A stretch of 38,034 bases of DNA from positions 1-38,034 of the forward strand of contig CALVIY010000010.1 in NCBI GenBank assembly GCA_944331955.1. The letters run 5' to 3'. Shown piece by piece: positions 25,647-35,435 of this stretch. The notes below the pieces were generated by a model, which had not been told where the DNA came from, made no database searches, and was given only the letters and a program-made list of their open reading frames with translations. The DNA comes from an uncultured Bacilli bacterium (lineage in GTDB: Bacteria; Bacillota_I; Bacilli_A; RF39; UBA660). A program made the translations under genes and the position numbers. Within the stretch, counting starts at the first letter, position 1; the number at the start of each line of letters is the position of its first letter.

Positions 25647-27479
25647 ATGGAGAATAAAAAGAGTTTTGATAAGAAAAAAATAATTAGGATTGCTGTTATA
25701 GTTGTTGTAGTTGTTATTATTGCTTTGCTTGTTTGGTTTTTGTATTTTTATCCACGTAATGTATTTAGAAATAATGAACGTCTTTTACAAGAGGCTGGTG
25801 AGAGATATTATGAAATAAATAGAACACTACTTCCAAAAGAGGAAGGGCGTGTTATTTCTGTTTCTTTAGATACTTTGGTTAAGCAAGAGTATTTAGAAGG
25901 ATTATATGAGGCATATGGTAATAAACTTTGTGATTTAAATAATTCTAATGTGAAAGCAGTTAATAAAAATGGAGATTTAGAGTATTATACATATTTAAAA
26001 TGTGGAAGTTTTGAATCTGATGTTGATCATGATGGTCCTGTTATTACTCTTAAAGGTTCTAAGAATATGACTGTTAGTAGAGGTAGTGAGTTTACTGATC
26101 CTGGTATTAAGAGTGTTGTTGATAATGTTGATGGTACTATTGATATAAAAGATGTTAGAGTAAAAGGTGATGTTGATACTTCTAAAGTTGGTAGTTATAA
26201 AATAACTTATGAAATTAGTGATAGCCTTGATAATACTACTACAGTAACTAGAACAGTTAAAGTTGAAGAGAGTCTTGCTATTACTGTAAAAGAAAATACT
26301 ACTGATGGTTATTATGTAGGAGATGCTTCTAACAATTATATATACTTTAATAATATGTTATTTAGAATTGTTAGAGTTAATGATGATAATAGTATTACAA
26401 TAGTTAGTGATGATGCACTTGCTAATGTTAATTTTGGAAGTGATAAGAGATACAATGATAGCGAGCTTAGTAAGTGGTTAAATGATTACTTCTATAATTT
26501 ATTGGAAAATGAAAATAAAAAATTACTTGTAAAGACTAATTGGTGTGATGATGTGTTAACAGCTGATAATGTTGCTACTAAGACTACTTGTGATAGAACT
26601 AGTGATAAGTATTATGTTGGTATTCTATCAATGCAGGATTATAATAAAACTTTGGTTGATGGAATAAGTTATTTGGATATGAGTAACTTATTATGGTATT
26701 CTAATTTTGGGGAAGATGGTAATCCTTGGGCTATGAGTACACTTTTTGCATATCCTGATAGAGTTATTACTAGTAATTCTAAAAATTTATTAAATGTAAG
26801 ACCTGCTGTTACTTTGAGTTCTAATACTAAAGTATATAGTGGAGATGGTACTAATACTAATCCATATCAAATTATAAATAAAGAAAGTGCTAGAAAACAG
26901 TCTCCTGTTAATAAAGCGGAAATTGGAGAATATGTTAGTTATTCAGGTTATTTATGGCGAATAGCTGGTATTAAAGATGATATGGCTGAAATAATTATGG
27001 AAGGCGTTATAACAAGTAATGGAGAAGAAATAAGTTACAGATATAATAATGGTAATAAAGCTAAAGTATATAATCCTAATCAAAATGGTAATTTAGGCTA
27101 TCAAGTTGTAAATGAAGCTATTAGATATATTGATACTGATTTACTTGCTAATGTAGAAATTGAAGTTCCTATTTATAATAAAAGAATTACTTATTTAGGA
27201 AAGAAGAGTATTAAGAAATATAAGTCAAGACTTAGTATTCCATCTACTTTTGAGATATTTTCTGCTAAAGCTAAAGATTCTTCAACAATTGGAAGTTGGT
27301 GTATTGATTCTTCAAAAGCGGATAATACTAAAGCAGTTATTAATCCTATCGGAACAATGTCATATGATTTTGCTGATGATTATAGCCGTTCTGGTATTAA
27401 GGGTAGAGCTTATCTAAATAGTGATGTATTGATTACAGAAGGTGATGGCACAAAATATAGTCCATATATTATTAAATAA
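25647..27479 (+). CDS. Membrane-anchored surface protein with pilin-like stalk and Ig-like domain
   Basis: A 610-aa protein. A basic N-terminus and one helix (about 13-33) are followed by a pilin-like segment with RYYEINRTLLPKEEGRV and LCDLNNSNVKAVNKNG. An Ig-like DUF5011-type domain (about 130-208) has GPVITLKGSKNMTVSRGSEF and ends in TVTRTVKVEE. The C-terminal half has two related modules, starting near 222 (GYYVGDASNNYIYFNNMLFR) and 427 (GEYVSYSGYLWRIAGI). Each ends in a GDGT...PY.I motif (GDGTNTNPYQI and GDGTKYSPYII, the latter at the very end). It is probably exposed on the surface, as an adhesin or pilus tip. No LPXTG sorting signal is present. Confidence 0.75.
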   Translation: MENKKSFDKKKIIRIAVIVVVVVIIALLVWFLYFYPRNVFRNNERLLQEAGERYYEINRTLLPKEEGRVISVSLDTLVKQEYLEGLYEAYGNKLCDLNNSNVKAVNKNGDLEYYTYLKCGSFESDVDHDGPVITLKGSKNMTVSRGSEFTDPGIKSVVDNVDGTIDIKDVRVKGDVDTSKVGSYKITYEISDSLDNTTTVTRTVKVEESLAITVKENTTDGYYVGDASNNYIYFNNMLFRIVRVNDDNSITIVSDDALANVNFGSDKRYNDSELSKWLNDYFYNLLENENKKLLVKTNWCDDVLTADNVATKTTCDRTSDKYYVGILSMQDYNKTLVDGISYLDMSNLLWYSNFGEDGNPWAMSTLFAYPDRVITSNSKNLLNVRPAVTLSSNTKVYSGDGTNTNPYQIINKESARKQSPVNKAEIGEYVSYSGYLWRIAGIKDDMAEIIMEGVITSNGEEISYRYNNGNKAKVYNPNQNGNLGYQVVNEAIRYIDTDLLANVEIEVPIYNKRITYLGKKSIKKYKSRLSIPSTFEIFSAKAKDSSTIGSWCIDSSKADNTKAVINPIGTMSYDFADDYSRSGIKGRAYLNSDVLITEGDGTKYSPYIIK

Positions 27480-27498
27480 TTAGAAAAGGAGTAATAAT

Positions 27499-28275
27499 AT
27501 GAAAAAACAAAAAATAATAATAATATTTTCCTTCCTTATACTTATAATTGCTATAGCTTTATTGTTTGTTGTTGATAAAGAAAAGTTAAGTGATTATAGT
27601 ATTAAAGATGAAAGTGCTAAAATTGCGGATGCAAAACAATATGGGGATAAGATTGTAGGATGGCTTAGAGTTGAAGGTACTAATATTGATTTACCATTAG
27701 TTGAGACTAGTAATTCTACTAATGTACTTAGAGATGAGTATGATTTTGCTTGGACAAACTCTTTTCCAGATGAGAAAAGCAATCATCCTTCTTTCGTTTC
27801 GCATAATATAAGAAATGTTTCACCTAATCCTATAGTTGGGGATAATGAAATGACTCATTTTGAACAACTTATGTCATTTATATACTTAGATTTTATTAAA
27901 GATAATCAGTTTATTGAATATACAAATGAAAGAGGAGAGACTTCATTGTATCGTATATATGCTGTAGCTTTGATAAAGGATGATCAAAGTGCTTCATATA
28001 GTGATACCTTTACCAAAGATGAATTAGATAGTTATATAAAAGACTCTAAAGATGTAAGTATGTATGATATTAATACAGAAGTAGATAGTGATGATTTATT
28101 GTTAAGTTTGTATACTTGTACTAGATTTTATGGCACTGAGGACTATTCTTTTAGAGTTGATGCAAGAAAATTAAGAAAAAATGAAAAAACTACACTTTCT
28201 AGGGTGAAAAGTAATGAAAACTATGATAAAATAGAAAGTAGATTGAAGGAAGGTGAAGGAAATGAAAAAGTCTAA
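27499..28275 (+). CDS. Sortase, class B-like
   Basis: A 258-aa transpeptidase anchored by an N-terminal helix (about 5-24). The sortase core has DKIVGWLRVEGTNIDLPLVE, catalytic His102 in SFVSHNIRN, catalytic Cys207 in LSLYTCTR and Arg209. The spacing and the GWL.V.GT.ID motif resemble class B enzymes. Its C-terminus overlaps the next gene by 14 nt, so the large secreted protein there is the likely partner. No classical LPXTG or NPQTN substrate with a hydrophobic tail is seen in the window, so the substrate is unknown or elsewhere. Confidence 0.88.
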   Translation: MKKQKIIIIFSFLILIIAIALLFVVDKEKLSDYSIKDESAKIADAKQYGDKIVGWLRVEGTNIDLPLVETSNSTNVLRDEYDFAWTNSFPDEKSNHPSFVSHNIRNVSPNPIVGDNEMTHFEQLMSFIYLDFIKDNQFIEYTNERGETSLYRIYAVALIKDDQSASYSDTFTKDELDSYIKDSKDVSMYDINTEVDSDDLLLSLYTCTRFYGTEDYSFRVDARKLRKNEKTTLSRVKSNENYDKIESRLKEGEGNEKV

Positions 28276-31114
28276 GTTGTTAATGATACCAGCTGTTGTA
28301 GTTTCTGCAGCATTTGGAGTAATGGTATCTAATTTAGACAGTGTAAGTGCTGCTAACAATGAGTGTTCTGCTGCATATAATGATGAGACTTATATGGATA
28401 AGATAAAAATAACTCAAAATGGTGGAACTGCAACACTTACAAATGTTTCGTCTAATCTTTACTATATTGTTGCTTATAGCGATTCAAATGGTGATAGAAC
28501 AGACGAAACAAAACATCAAGTTGATGCTACTGGGACTTTTACAGTAGAAGTTCCTGTTGATGGTAAAGTATATTTATCATTTGGTCTTGTTAATGATGAT
28601 GGAGTATGTGCTGCTGATACTTCAATTGGTATGAAAACAATTGAGTATCCTACTAGTGGTAGAAACTCTATGTATGATAGTGCTGCTTGTACAGCATATA
28701 GAAATGATTTTTCTAATAATAAGACAATGAGGGAAGCTGTTTCGTACTGTTTTGAAGAGTATGTTAGTATTCAGTATCCTGAATCTGATGTTCTTGCTTG
28801 GATTAATGCAGCAAGAGATAGTTACAATTATATAAATGATGATGCAACAATTGAAGGAGATCCAAGTTATAAAAATGTTGATAATGTAAATGAGGAGATT
28901 AAGTTGACTTGTGATTTATTTAGAACTGGTAATTATGAGACAATGCATAAATATTCTCATACTGAAACAGATAATTCTAATAATTGTAAAGTTACTTGTC
29001 GTGAAGATATTGAAGTTAACTTTAGTGATCCAGTTGCAACTCAAGCAGGTTTATGTTTTCAATATTTAATTGAAATAAAATCTAAAGTGGATTGTACTGC
29101 TAAGTATACTGCACCTCTACCAACTCCAAAGACAGCTTGTGTTGAGACACCAATTTGTACACAAGCAAATGGACATCAAAGTGATTTAGGTGGTCCTAAT
29201 GAAGATTTTGATGCATGTGTTAAAGAATGTGATGGTGGTAAATATTCACAAAAATGTATTGATTCATGCTATGAAGAAGTATATGAAAATAATGATGGTA
29301 AAAAGAAAGTAAGTAATCAAAATAATAGTACTTTACCAACATTTATGTTTGATGATTTTATTTTACCAGTTGAAAATTCTTATTTAACTCAAGTGAAAGA
29401 TAGTAAGGGATGTATTACTGTAGCTGAAATGATTCGTGGTGTTGGTACTGCTCAAGAAATTTATGAACAACAACAAAATAATCCTGGTGGATATTATAAA
29501 AATGGTACTTGGGTACAAGATAAAGATGGATGTAATCCAGAACTTGGTCAATATTATTTCTCTACTGTTTCTAGAACAGCTCAAACATTAAGAGAATTAA
29601 GAGGACAAACAAGTGTGTATTGGTATGGATTAGGATATATGCAACATTGGTATGGTGCTGGTGGAAATGGTTTCTTGAAACGTACTAATGCTATATTAGG
29701 TCATACTTGTCTTGATAAATGTGTTTGGACAAATAAATGTGGTTCTAATAAAGTTGCATCACAAACTCAAGCTAATAAAGAGTATCAAGAGGCTTTAAAA
29801 GAATATAATGAAGCAAAACGTGCATGTGAACAAAAAGCTGTTACTTGTACAAATGAGAGAACTGATTACAAAATAGTTGTTGATAATCCTGATACAAACC
29901 CTAATAATGGTAATGATAAAGAGACATTTGAATCTTATCAAAACTTGAATAGTAATAAAGTACAAGGTGATTTCCCTGATATGGTTACTTTAACTAGTGG
30001 TGAATGTGAAGGTAATAATGATGGATGGGATTATCATAATATTATTACATTCCCTGGTACTTGGATTAATAATAAGACAGGACAAACTGTTCATTCAATG
30101 GATCCAGGATATGAAGATTTCTACACTTATGTTGGAAATGAGTATTGTACTAAATTAAATTCTGTTCCTATCAATACTGCATGGTATGATTGGAAAGTTA
30201 ATCAAAATGGAAATCCTGATGCGTTAACTGATTCTGAAAAAGAAGAAATGGAAGAAAATATTGAAATGAATATTCATGGTAAGATTGAAAATTATGGTTA
30301 CTTTGGATGGAACTTTGATGTTGGTTGCTTCTATGCAATAGGTGAACCTGAGACAAGTTGTCCACCAAGTGATCCTGATTATCCAAATTGTGATGATCCA
30401 GATCCATCTTGCCCACCAGATGATCCTGACTATCCTAACTGTGATGGTGGAGGGGGAGACGACGATGACGGCGGCGGAGGTGGCGGTGATAACGAATCAC
30501 CAATCAACGCTTACGACTTTAGGTCAGTTGCATTAGATAATATGTTCCCTAACTCTATTGCACAGACTAGCCAGACTGAGAAAGATATTCAAGCTTCTAA
30601 TTTAATAAATACTGTAGAAACTATGAAAAATAATAAAGCTGCTACTACTGTTGCAGATACAGAAAGAGAAATTGGATTTAACTGGACTTGTGCTGCTACT
30701 AACTTAGAAAATCCTGATTATATCGTTCAACCAGTTACAGTTTTAAATCAAATTCAAGCTTTAGGTGATAGTATATATAATGATGAAAGATATCTTGATT
30801 ATCATGTTAAACTTACTCCTGAGACCATGAGAAAAATCAGAAATTATAATGATAAATATGATAGTTATGCTGAACCTACTAGTGATAATAGTAGTGAAGT
30901 ATTAAATGCTGGTAGCAATAAGACAGCTGGTATTACAGTATATAAGAGTTATTTACTTCATAAAGTATTAAATAAAGGTACTGAACTTGTTAAATCTGGT
31001 GTTATTGGATGTAATAATGAAGATGATGGAAGTTGTCCTAATACTATTGATACTACTACTAGTTGTTATCATGAGTATATGGCTCAGAGTGCTGTATTGA
31101 AAGGAGCTAAATAG
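28262..31114 (+). CDS. Large secreted Cys-rich protein of the pilus/sortase locus
   Basis: A 950-aa protein with a signal peptide (MKKSKLLMIPAVVVSAAFGV) probably cut after VSA near 31. The mature part has many Cys, suggesting disulfides. A Pro/Asp/Cys linker carries two copies of SCPP.DPDYPNCD and then an Asp/Gly-only run (728-743). A C-terminal domain follows (about 755-950). No LPXTG, hydrophobic tail or known domain is recognised. The ATG at 28262 fits GAAGG better than the start at 28253. It is translationally linked to the sortase gene and lies 2 nt before the next gene, so it is a core member of the locus. It may be the main surface structure or the cargo. Confidence 0.75.
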   Translation: MKKSKLLMIPAVVVSAAFGVMVSNLDSVSAANNECSAAYNDETYMDKIKITQNGGTATLTNVSSNLYYIVAYSDSNGDRTDETKHQVDATGTFTVEVPVDGKVYLSFGLVNDDGVCAADTSIGMKTIEYPTSGRNSMYDSAACTAYRNDFSNNKTMREAVSYCFEEYVSIQYPESDVLAWINAARDSYNYINDDATIEGDPSYKNVDNVNEEIKLTCDLFRTGNYETMHKYSHTETDNSNNCKVTCREDIEVNFSDPVATQAGLCFQYLIEIKSKVDCTAKYTAPLPTPKTACVETPICTQANGHQSDLGGPNEDFDACVKECDGGKYSQKCIDSCYEEVYENNDGKKKVSNQNNSTLPTFMFDDFILPVENSYLTQVKDSKGCITVAEMIRGVGTAQEIYEQQQNNPGGYYKNGTWVQDKDGCNPELGQYYFSTVSRTAQTLRELRGQTSVYWYGLGYMQHWYGAGGNGFLKRTNAILGHTCLDKCVWTNKCGSNKVASQTQANKEYQEALKEYNEAKRACEQKAVTCTNERTDYKIVVDNPDTNPNNGNDKETFESYQNLNSNKVQGDFPDMVTLTSGECEGNNDGWDYHNIITFPGTWINNKTGQTVHSMDPGYEDFYTYVGNEYCTKLNSVPINTAWYDWKVNQNGNPDALTDSEKEEMEENIEMNIHGKIENYGYFGWNFDVGCFYAIGEPETSCPPSDPDYPNCDDPDPSCPPDDPDYPNCDGGGGDDDDGGGGGGDNESPINAYDFRSVALDNMFPNSIAQTSQTEKDIQASNLINTVETMKNNKAATTVADTEREIGFNWTCAATNLENPDYIVQPVTVLNQIQALGDSIYNDERYLDYHVKLTPETMRKIRNYNDKYDSYAEPTSDNSSEVLNAGSNKTAGITVYKSYLLHKVLNKGTELVKSGVIGCNNEDDGSCPNTIDTTTSCYHEYMAQSAVLKGAK

Positions 31115-31116
31115 TT

Positions 31117-31578
31117 ATGAGTAAAGCGATGTTAGTTATTGGCATTATTATATTAGCAATTATTACTTTTGGTGTTGTAAATATTGTTCAAAATTATCAA
31201 ACTGGTAATGAACTTGATTATTATTTACTTAGAGAGACAGCTGAAGCGGCAATGACTGATGCAGTTGACGTTGGTTATTACCGCTTAAGCGGTTTGCTTA
31301 GAATAGATAAAGAGAAATTTGTTGAAAATTTTCTTAGACGTTTTGCTGAAAACGTATCTAATAGTCGTTCTTATGATATTGGATTTTATGATATCAATGA
31401 GACTCCACCAAAGGTAAGTATTTTAGTTACTTCTGAGACTGCTTCTAGTATAAATGGTGAAGCTTTAGGTTTATCTAATAAAATAGACGTAATATTAGAG
31501 TCTAAATATCATGAAAATAAATACATAACTAATATGACTAGATCTGGTGAATTAAATTATAGTGAAGTTGATAAATAA
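31117..31578 (+). CDS. Pilin-like single-span membrane protein
   Basis: A 153-aa protein beginning with a hydrophobic helix (about 3-25, AMLVIGIIILAIITFGVVNI). An amphipathic stretch with YYLLRETAEAAMTDAVDVGY and an extracellular domain follow. The layout is that of pseudopilins or TadE-like proteins, whose helices are packed in the pilus base. No clear prepilin peptidase site is seen. It starts 2 nt after the 950-aa gene and precedes cpaB. Confidence 0.7.
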   Translation: MSKAMLVIGIIILAIITFGVVNIVQNYQTGNELDYYLLRETAEAAMTDAVDVGYYRLSGLLRIDKEKFVENFLRRFAENVSNSRSYDIGFYDINETPPKVSILVTSETASSINGEALGLSNKIDVILESKYHENKYITNMTRSGELNYSEVDK

Positions 31579-31598
31579 AAAGAGTAAGGAGGATATAG

Positions 31599-32423
31599 AT
31601 GAATAATTTAGTTGTTGGGTTAAAGAAATTTTTGACTAATAAGAATACAGTTACGGTTGTTGGAGTTGTTCTTGCTATTGTAATTCTTTATGTTGGTTAT
31701 AATATGCGTATTAATCAAGCGATTACTCCTGTTACTGTTCCTTATGCTACTGAGGAAATTAATTCTAGAACCCAAATTACAGAGGATATGGTTGCAACAA
31801 TGGAAATACCTCAATCTATGGTAAATGACGATATTATTACTAATAGTGCTGATGTTATTGATATGTATTCTAACTTTGATAGTATTATTCCTGAAGGTAG
31901 TTTGTTCTATAAAAGAAGTGTTGTATCACGTAGTCAATTACCTGGTAATGTAATACTTGATTATCCTAAAGGATATGTTTTATACAACTTAGATGTTGAT
32001 ATGGCTAGTACTTATAGTAACCAAATTGTTCCTGGTAACTATATAGATATATATTTAAAAGTTCAAAATGCAGAAGGTGCTGAAGGTACTGCTATTGCTG
32101 CAGATAGAATTATGGTTGGTAAATTAATCTCTAACGTTAAAGTTTTAGCAGTTTTCGATAGTGAAGGTAATAACGTTTTTGCTAATGTTGATGAGAAGTC
32201 TGCACCATCACAAATTGTATTTGCAATACCAGAAGAGTATCATATCTTGCTTCGTAAAGCTGGTTTCTTAAGAGCTTATGAATCTGAGATTATACCTGTT
32301 CCTACTAATGAAGGTATTGATGGTGAAGCTGGGGATGTAGAATTATCTAGTGAGGATTTAAGAAACTTTATTAATAATGTTACAGCGATGACTGAAGAAG
32401 ATTTATCTTATACACAACAATAG
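31599..32423 (+). CDS. cpaB: CpaB/RcpC-like pilus assembly protein with SAF domain
   Basis: A 274-aa protein with an N-terminal helix (about 17-36). An SAF-type domain follows (VPYATEEINSRTQITEDMVA, then PEGSLFYKRSVVS), and then the RcpC part with VDMASTYSNQIVPGNYIDIY. CpaB/RcpC proteins act in the periplasm or cell wall space of Tad (Flp) pilus machines. Position directly before the TadA gene is typical. AAGGAGG lies 7 nt before the start. Confidence 0.85.
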   Translation: MNNLVVGLKKFLTNKNTVTVVGVVLAIVILYVGYNMRINQAITPVTVPYATEEINSRTQITEDMVATMEIPQSMVNDDIITNSADVIDMYSNFDSIIPEGSLFYKRSVVSRSQLPGNVILDYPKGYVLYNLDVDMASTYSNQIVPGNYIDIYLKVQNAEGAEGTAIAADRIMVGKLISNVKVLAVFDSEGNNVFANVDEKSAPSQIVFAIPEEYHILLRKAGFLRAYESEIIPVPTNEGIDGEAGDVELSSEDLRNFINNVTAMTEEDLSYTQQ

Positions 32424-32437
32424 GAAGGGGATAAATT

Positions 32438-33640
32438 ATGAACGATTCCATATTTGATAAGTTAGACTTTGGGCTATTTGAACCTTTAATTAAAGATGAT
32501 GATATTACAGATATTTCTTACTGTAATCATGGACAAATTTGGGTTCGTTCATTGTCTCAAGGATCTAAAAGGGTAGAGATTGAAGGGCTAAATGATACTT
32601 TTGTTGAAAAGTTAGCCTTTCAATGTTCTAATGTTATGGGTACTACTTTTAATAATGCAAAGCCATTTTTGGATGCAGAGTCTACTGAACTTCGTCTTAA
32701 CTTTGTTCATGAGTCTATTGCTACTAATGGTATTGCGGTAGTTATTCGTAAAACACCTGCTAAGATTAGACTTAATAAAGAAAAATTAATTAGTGAAGAT
32801 TATTTTACTGCTAATATCCATGATATCTTAATGAAATGTGTTGAAGGACACTGTAATATTATGGTTAGTGGTGAGACTGGTTCTGGTAAAACAGAGTTTG
32901 TTAAGTATCTTGCTAGTCATACTAAAGAAAATGAAAAAATCATTACTATAGAAGATACTTTGGAATTACACTTAGATAAAATATTTCCTCATAGAGATAT
33001 AGTTGCTATGAAGACTAATAATATTGCTAGTTATACAGATGTTTTAGTTACCTGTATGCGACAAAATCCTAAATGGATTCTATTATCAGAGGTACGTAGT
33101 GCTGAAGCGGTTACTGCTGTTCGTAACTCAATATCTTCTGGACATAACATTTTATCAACAATACATGCTGATAAAGCTAGTGCAATTCCATATCGTATGT
33201 ATTCACTTCTTGAAAGTGATATTGATGTTGATCAATTTCTTAATACAATATATCGTTATATTCAACTTGGTGTTCATATTAAAGCATATTACAGTAAAGA
33301 GTATGGTAAGTTCCATCGTGAAGTAGATGAAGTAGTAGAGTTTTATGTTGATGATGATAATAAACCACAATCTCATATTCTTTATCAAAAAACATTTGGA
33401 AAGGCTCCTGTACAAAATATGCCTTCTAAACACTTAAAAGAATATCTTGAAAATCAAAATATATTTATTGATAATTTATTTACACAAGGGGATTCTATGA
33501 ATACTATTAATGAAGAAGTAGATAGAGTTAATAATATTTCTTCTTTGGAACAACAACCCACTATTGGTGTAGTTGAGACTCCTAATTTTAATAGTGGTGC
33601 CCAGAGTAATACAGTTAACTTTCCTACAGAGATAGTTTAA
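32438..33640 (+). CDS. tadA: TadA/CpaF-family secretion ATPase
   Basis: A 400-aa hexameric ATPase powering Tad pilus assembly. An N-terminal domain (about 1-120) has DDDITDISYCNHGQIWVRS. Walker A is SGETGSGKT (144-152), the Asp box ITIEDTLEL, Walker B LLSEVRSAEAV, and the His box HNILSTIHADKAS. After about 330 the sequence is hydrophilic and variable. It is intact by motif. Platform genes follow at once, as in other tad loci. Confidence 0.95.
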   Translation: MNDSIFDKLDFGLFEPLIKDDDITDISYCNHGQIWVRSLSQGSKRVEIEGLNDTFVEKLAFQCSNVMGTTFNNAKPFLDAESTELRLNFVHESIATNGIAVVIRKTPAKIRLNKEKLISEDYFTANIHDILMKCVEGHCNIMVSGETGSGKTEFVKYLASHTKENEKIITIEDTLELHLDKIFPHRDIVAMKTNNIASYTDVLVTCMRQNPKWILLSEVRSAEAVTAVRNSISSGHNILSTIHADKASAIPYRMYSLLESDIDVDQFLNTIYRYIQLGVHIKAYYSKEYGKFHREVDEVVEFYVDDDNKPQSHILYQKTFGKAPVQNMPSKHLKEYLENQNIFIDNLFTQGDSMNTINEEVDRVNNISSLEQQPTIGVVETPNFNSGAQSNTVNFPTEIV

Positions 33641-33658
33641 AAGAGGAGGGGTTAATTA

Positions 33659-34552
33659 ATGGTACTATTTTTACTAATAGTAATTGCTGTAGTTGTTTTA
33701 CTATATAGAAATTATAAAGGTCAAAATGTTTCTAAATTTATTACAGAACAAGTACAGGCAGTTTATGATAGGTTTGCTCCTTATTCCTTTAAAGTAGTAA
33801 GAGAGAAAACAAAACAATTGGGACAAGAGTATACAGCTAGGCAATATTTAATACAAGTTTTAATTATGGGTGGATTTGCAGGTGTTGTTACATATTTATA
33901 TTTTTATAATTTAATTGTTTCAATTATCTATATCATTATTGCTATTTCTTTTATACCTTACTTATCATTTTTAAGATGTAAGAGAGTATATAGTGAATTT
34001 ATATTTGAGCAGATTCAAGTATATACTACTAATACTATTATGGAGTTTGCTACTACTCAGAGTTTTGTTAAATCCTTAGAAGGCGTTAGAGATTCTGGTA
34101 TTTTGGAAGATCCTGTACTTAGTGATGTTAATCATATGATAGATATGGCTTATGATGAAGGTTCTATTGATGGAGCGATAAATTTTATGAGTGATAAATA
34201 TCCATATTATATAGTTAAAAATATGCATCAATTGTTTTTACAAATTACTAAAGAAGGTGCTAAAGATACAGGTGAGAGTTTAGAAAATATGCAACTTGAT
34301 ATCGATACTCTTGTTGAGAGTGTATATAGAGATAGAATGGATAGAGCTAATTTCCATAAGAAATTCTTGCAATATGGTATTATGTTATTCCTTTTAGTTA
34401 TGTTAATTCAGTATATGTTGGGAAGTGAAAGTTATATTGAATTAATTAAAGCTCTTTATGTACAACTTATTCTCCATGGTATTATTATATTTAATAGTTA
34501 TTTCTTGTTAAAGGGAGAAAGATATTATAATGAGAATGTGGGGGTTGAGTAA
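33659..34552 (+). CDS. tadB: TadB-like membrane platform protein
   Basis: A 297-aa membrane protein of the type II secretion F fold. Hydrophobic helices are near 2-17, 66-108, 238-256 and 265-285. The cytoplasmic central part contains FATTQSFVKSLEGVRDSG and NMHQLFLQITKEGAKDTGES. TadB and TadC form the inner-membrane platform turned by TadA. GAGGAGGGG precedes the start, and the stop lies 2 nt before tadC. Confidence 0.82.
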   Translation: MVLFLLIVIAVVVLLYRNYKGQNVSKFITEQVQAVYDRFAPYSFKVVREKTKQLGQEYTARQYLIQVLIMGGFAGVVTYLYFYNLIVSIIYIIIAISFIPYLSFLRCKRVYSEFIFEQIQVYTTNTIMEFATTQSFVKSLEGVRDSGILEDPVLSDVNHMIDMAYDEGSIDGAINFMSDKYPYYIVKNMHQLFLQITKEGAKDTGESLENMQLDIDTLVESVYRDRMDRANFHKKFLQYGIMLFLLVMLIQYMLGSESYIELIKALYVQLILHGIIIFNSYFLLKGERYYNENVGVE

Positions 34553-34554
34553 GT

Positions 34555-35343
34555 ATGGAAATTATATTTTTTGCAATAATTGTTATATTTGTTTTAGTTT
34601 ATAATAGAACTATTGATAAAGATAAATTTATTAATGATAATAAAAAATACTTTGAAATACTTAGAGAAGAAGACTATGATTTCTTAGTATATGCTAAATA
34701 TGGTGATAGTGCTAATCCTAATGTTTTATTTCAAAAAAGGATTACTAATGCATTACTTGTTTTCTTTATATTCATGTTCTTATTTATTGATGATTTTAGT
34801 TTAATTAACGTAATACTTGCTTCTCTTGTGGCTGTGTTTATATTTAAAATGCCTTATACGCAGTTAAAATCATATTATAAAAAACATTTGCATCAAATTG
34901 ATGTAATGTTGCCATACTATTTAAAGAGTCTAGAAATATTAATTCAACATTATACTGTTCCTGTAGCGATAGGTAAAAGTATTAATGATGCTCCTGATAT
35001 TTTTAAACCTGGTCTTAGAGAGATGATAGAAAAGATAAATTCAGGTGACTCTAGTATTACTCCATATATGGATTTTGCTAATACTTATCCTGTACGTGAC
35101 TCTATGAGAATGATGAGACTTTTATATCGTCTTGGTCTTGGTGGACAAGAGAAGAAACAAGAAAGGCTTTTAATGTTTTCAAGAACTGTTTCTAACTTAC
35201 AAGCTAAGGCAAGAGAGACTAAATATAAAGAAAGACTTGATCATATGGGTAATCAGACTATGATAATGCTTGTTGTTACTGGTGTTAGTGTTATGATCGT
35301 TATACTTGCATCATTAATGCAAAGTCTTGGTTCTGCTATATAG
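34555..35343 (+). CDS. tadC: TadC-like membrane platform protein
   Basis: A 262-aa partner of the preceding gene. Helices lie near 2-15, 65-100 and at the C-terminus (MIMLVVTGVSVMIVILASLM). The T2SF-type middle has MLPYYLKSLEILIQHYTVPV and MRMMRLLYRLGLGGQEKK. Probably the second half of the platform. After it there is a promoter and a new block of small genes. Confidence 0.82.
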   Translation: MEIIFFAIIVIFVLVYNRTIDKDKFINDNKKYFEILREEDYDFLVYAKYGDSANPNVLFQKRITNALLVFFIFMFLFIDDFSLINVILASLVAVFIFKMPYTQLKSYYKKHLHQIDVMLPYYLKSLEILIQHYTVPVAIGKSINDAPDIFKPGLREMIEKINSGDSSITPYMDFANTYPVRDSMRMMRLLYRLGLGGQEKKQERLLMFSRTVSNLQAKARETKYKERLDHMGNQTMIMLVVTGVSVMIVILASLMQSLGSAI

Positions 35344-35370
35344 TTTTATGTGTAAAGTTATAAAAATTAG

Positions 35371-35399
35371 GTTACAAAATAGTAATTATTTGATATAAT
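35371..35399 (+). promoter_or_regulatory. Internal promoter before the small pilin gene
   Basis: GTTACA (35371-35376), a 17-nt spacer and TATAAT (35394-35399), with TGA before it giving an extended -10. A separate promoter would let the pilin be made in excess over the machine. Confidence 0.75.
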
Positions 35400-35435
35400 T
35401 AATTTTGTAAGATATGTGAAAGGAGAGAGAGTTAA

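Noticed and set aside
25647-27479. NPYQI in the 610-aa protein as a sortase signal
   Set aside because: It is internal and not followed by a hydrophobic helix and basic tail.
30458-30517. Insertion sequence or cassette causing the GC-rich patch
   Set aside because: No inverted or direct repeats flank it and the reading frame is continuous.
30198-30536. Extra frames in the Pro/Asp/Cys linker of the 950-aa gene
   Set aside because: Low-complexity shadows on both strands, explained by the repeated codons of the real gene.
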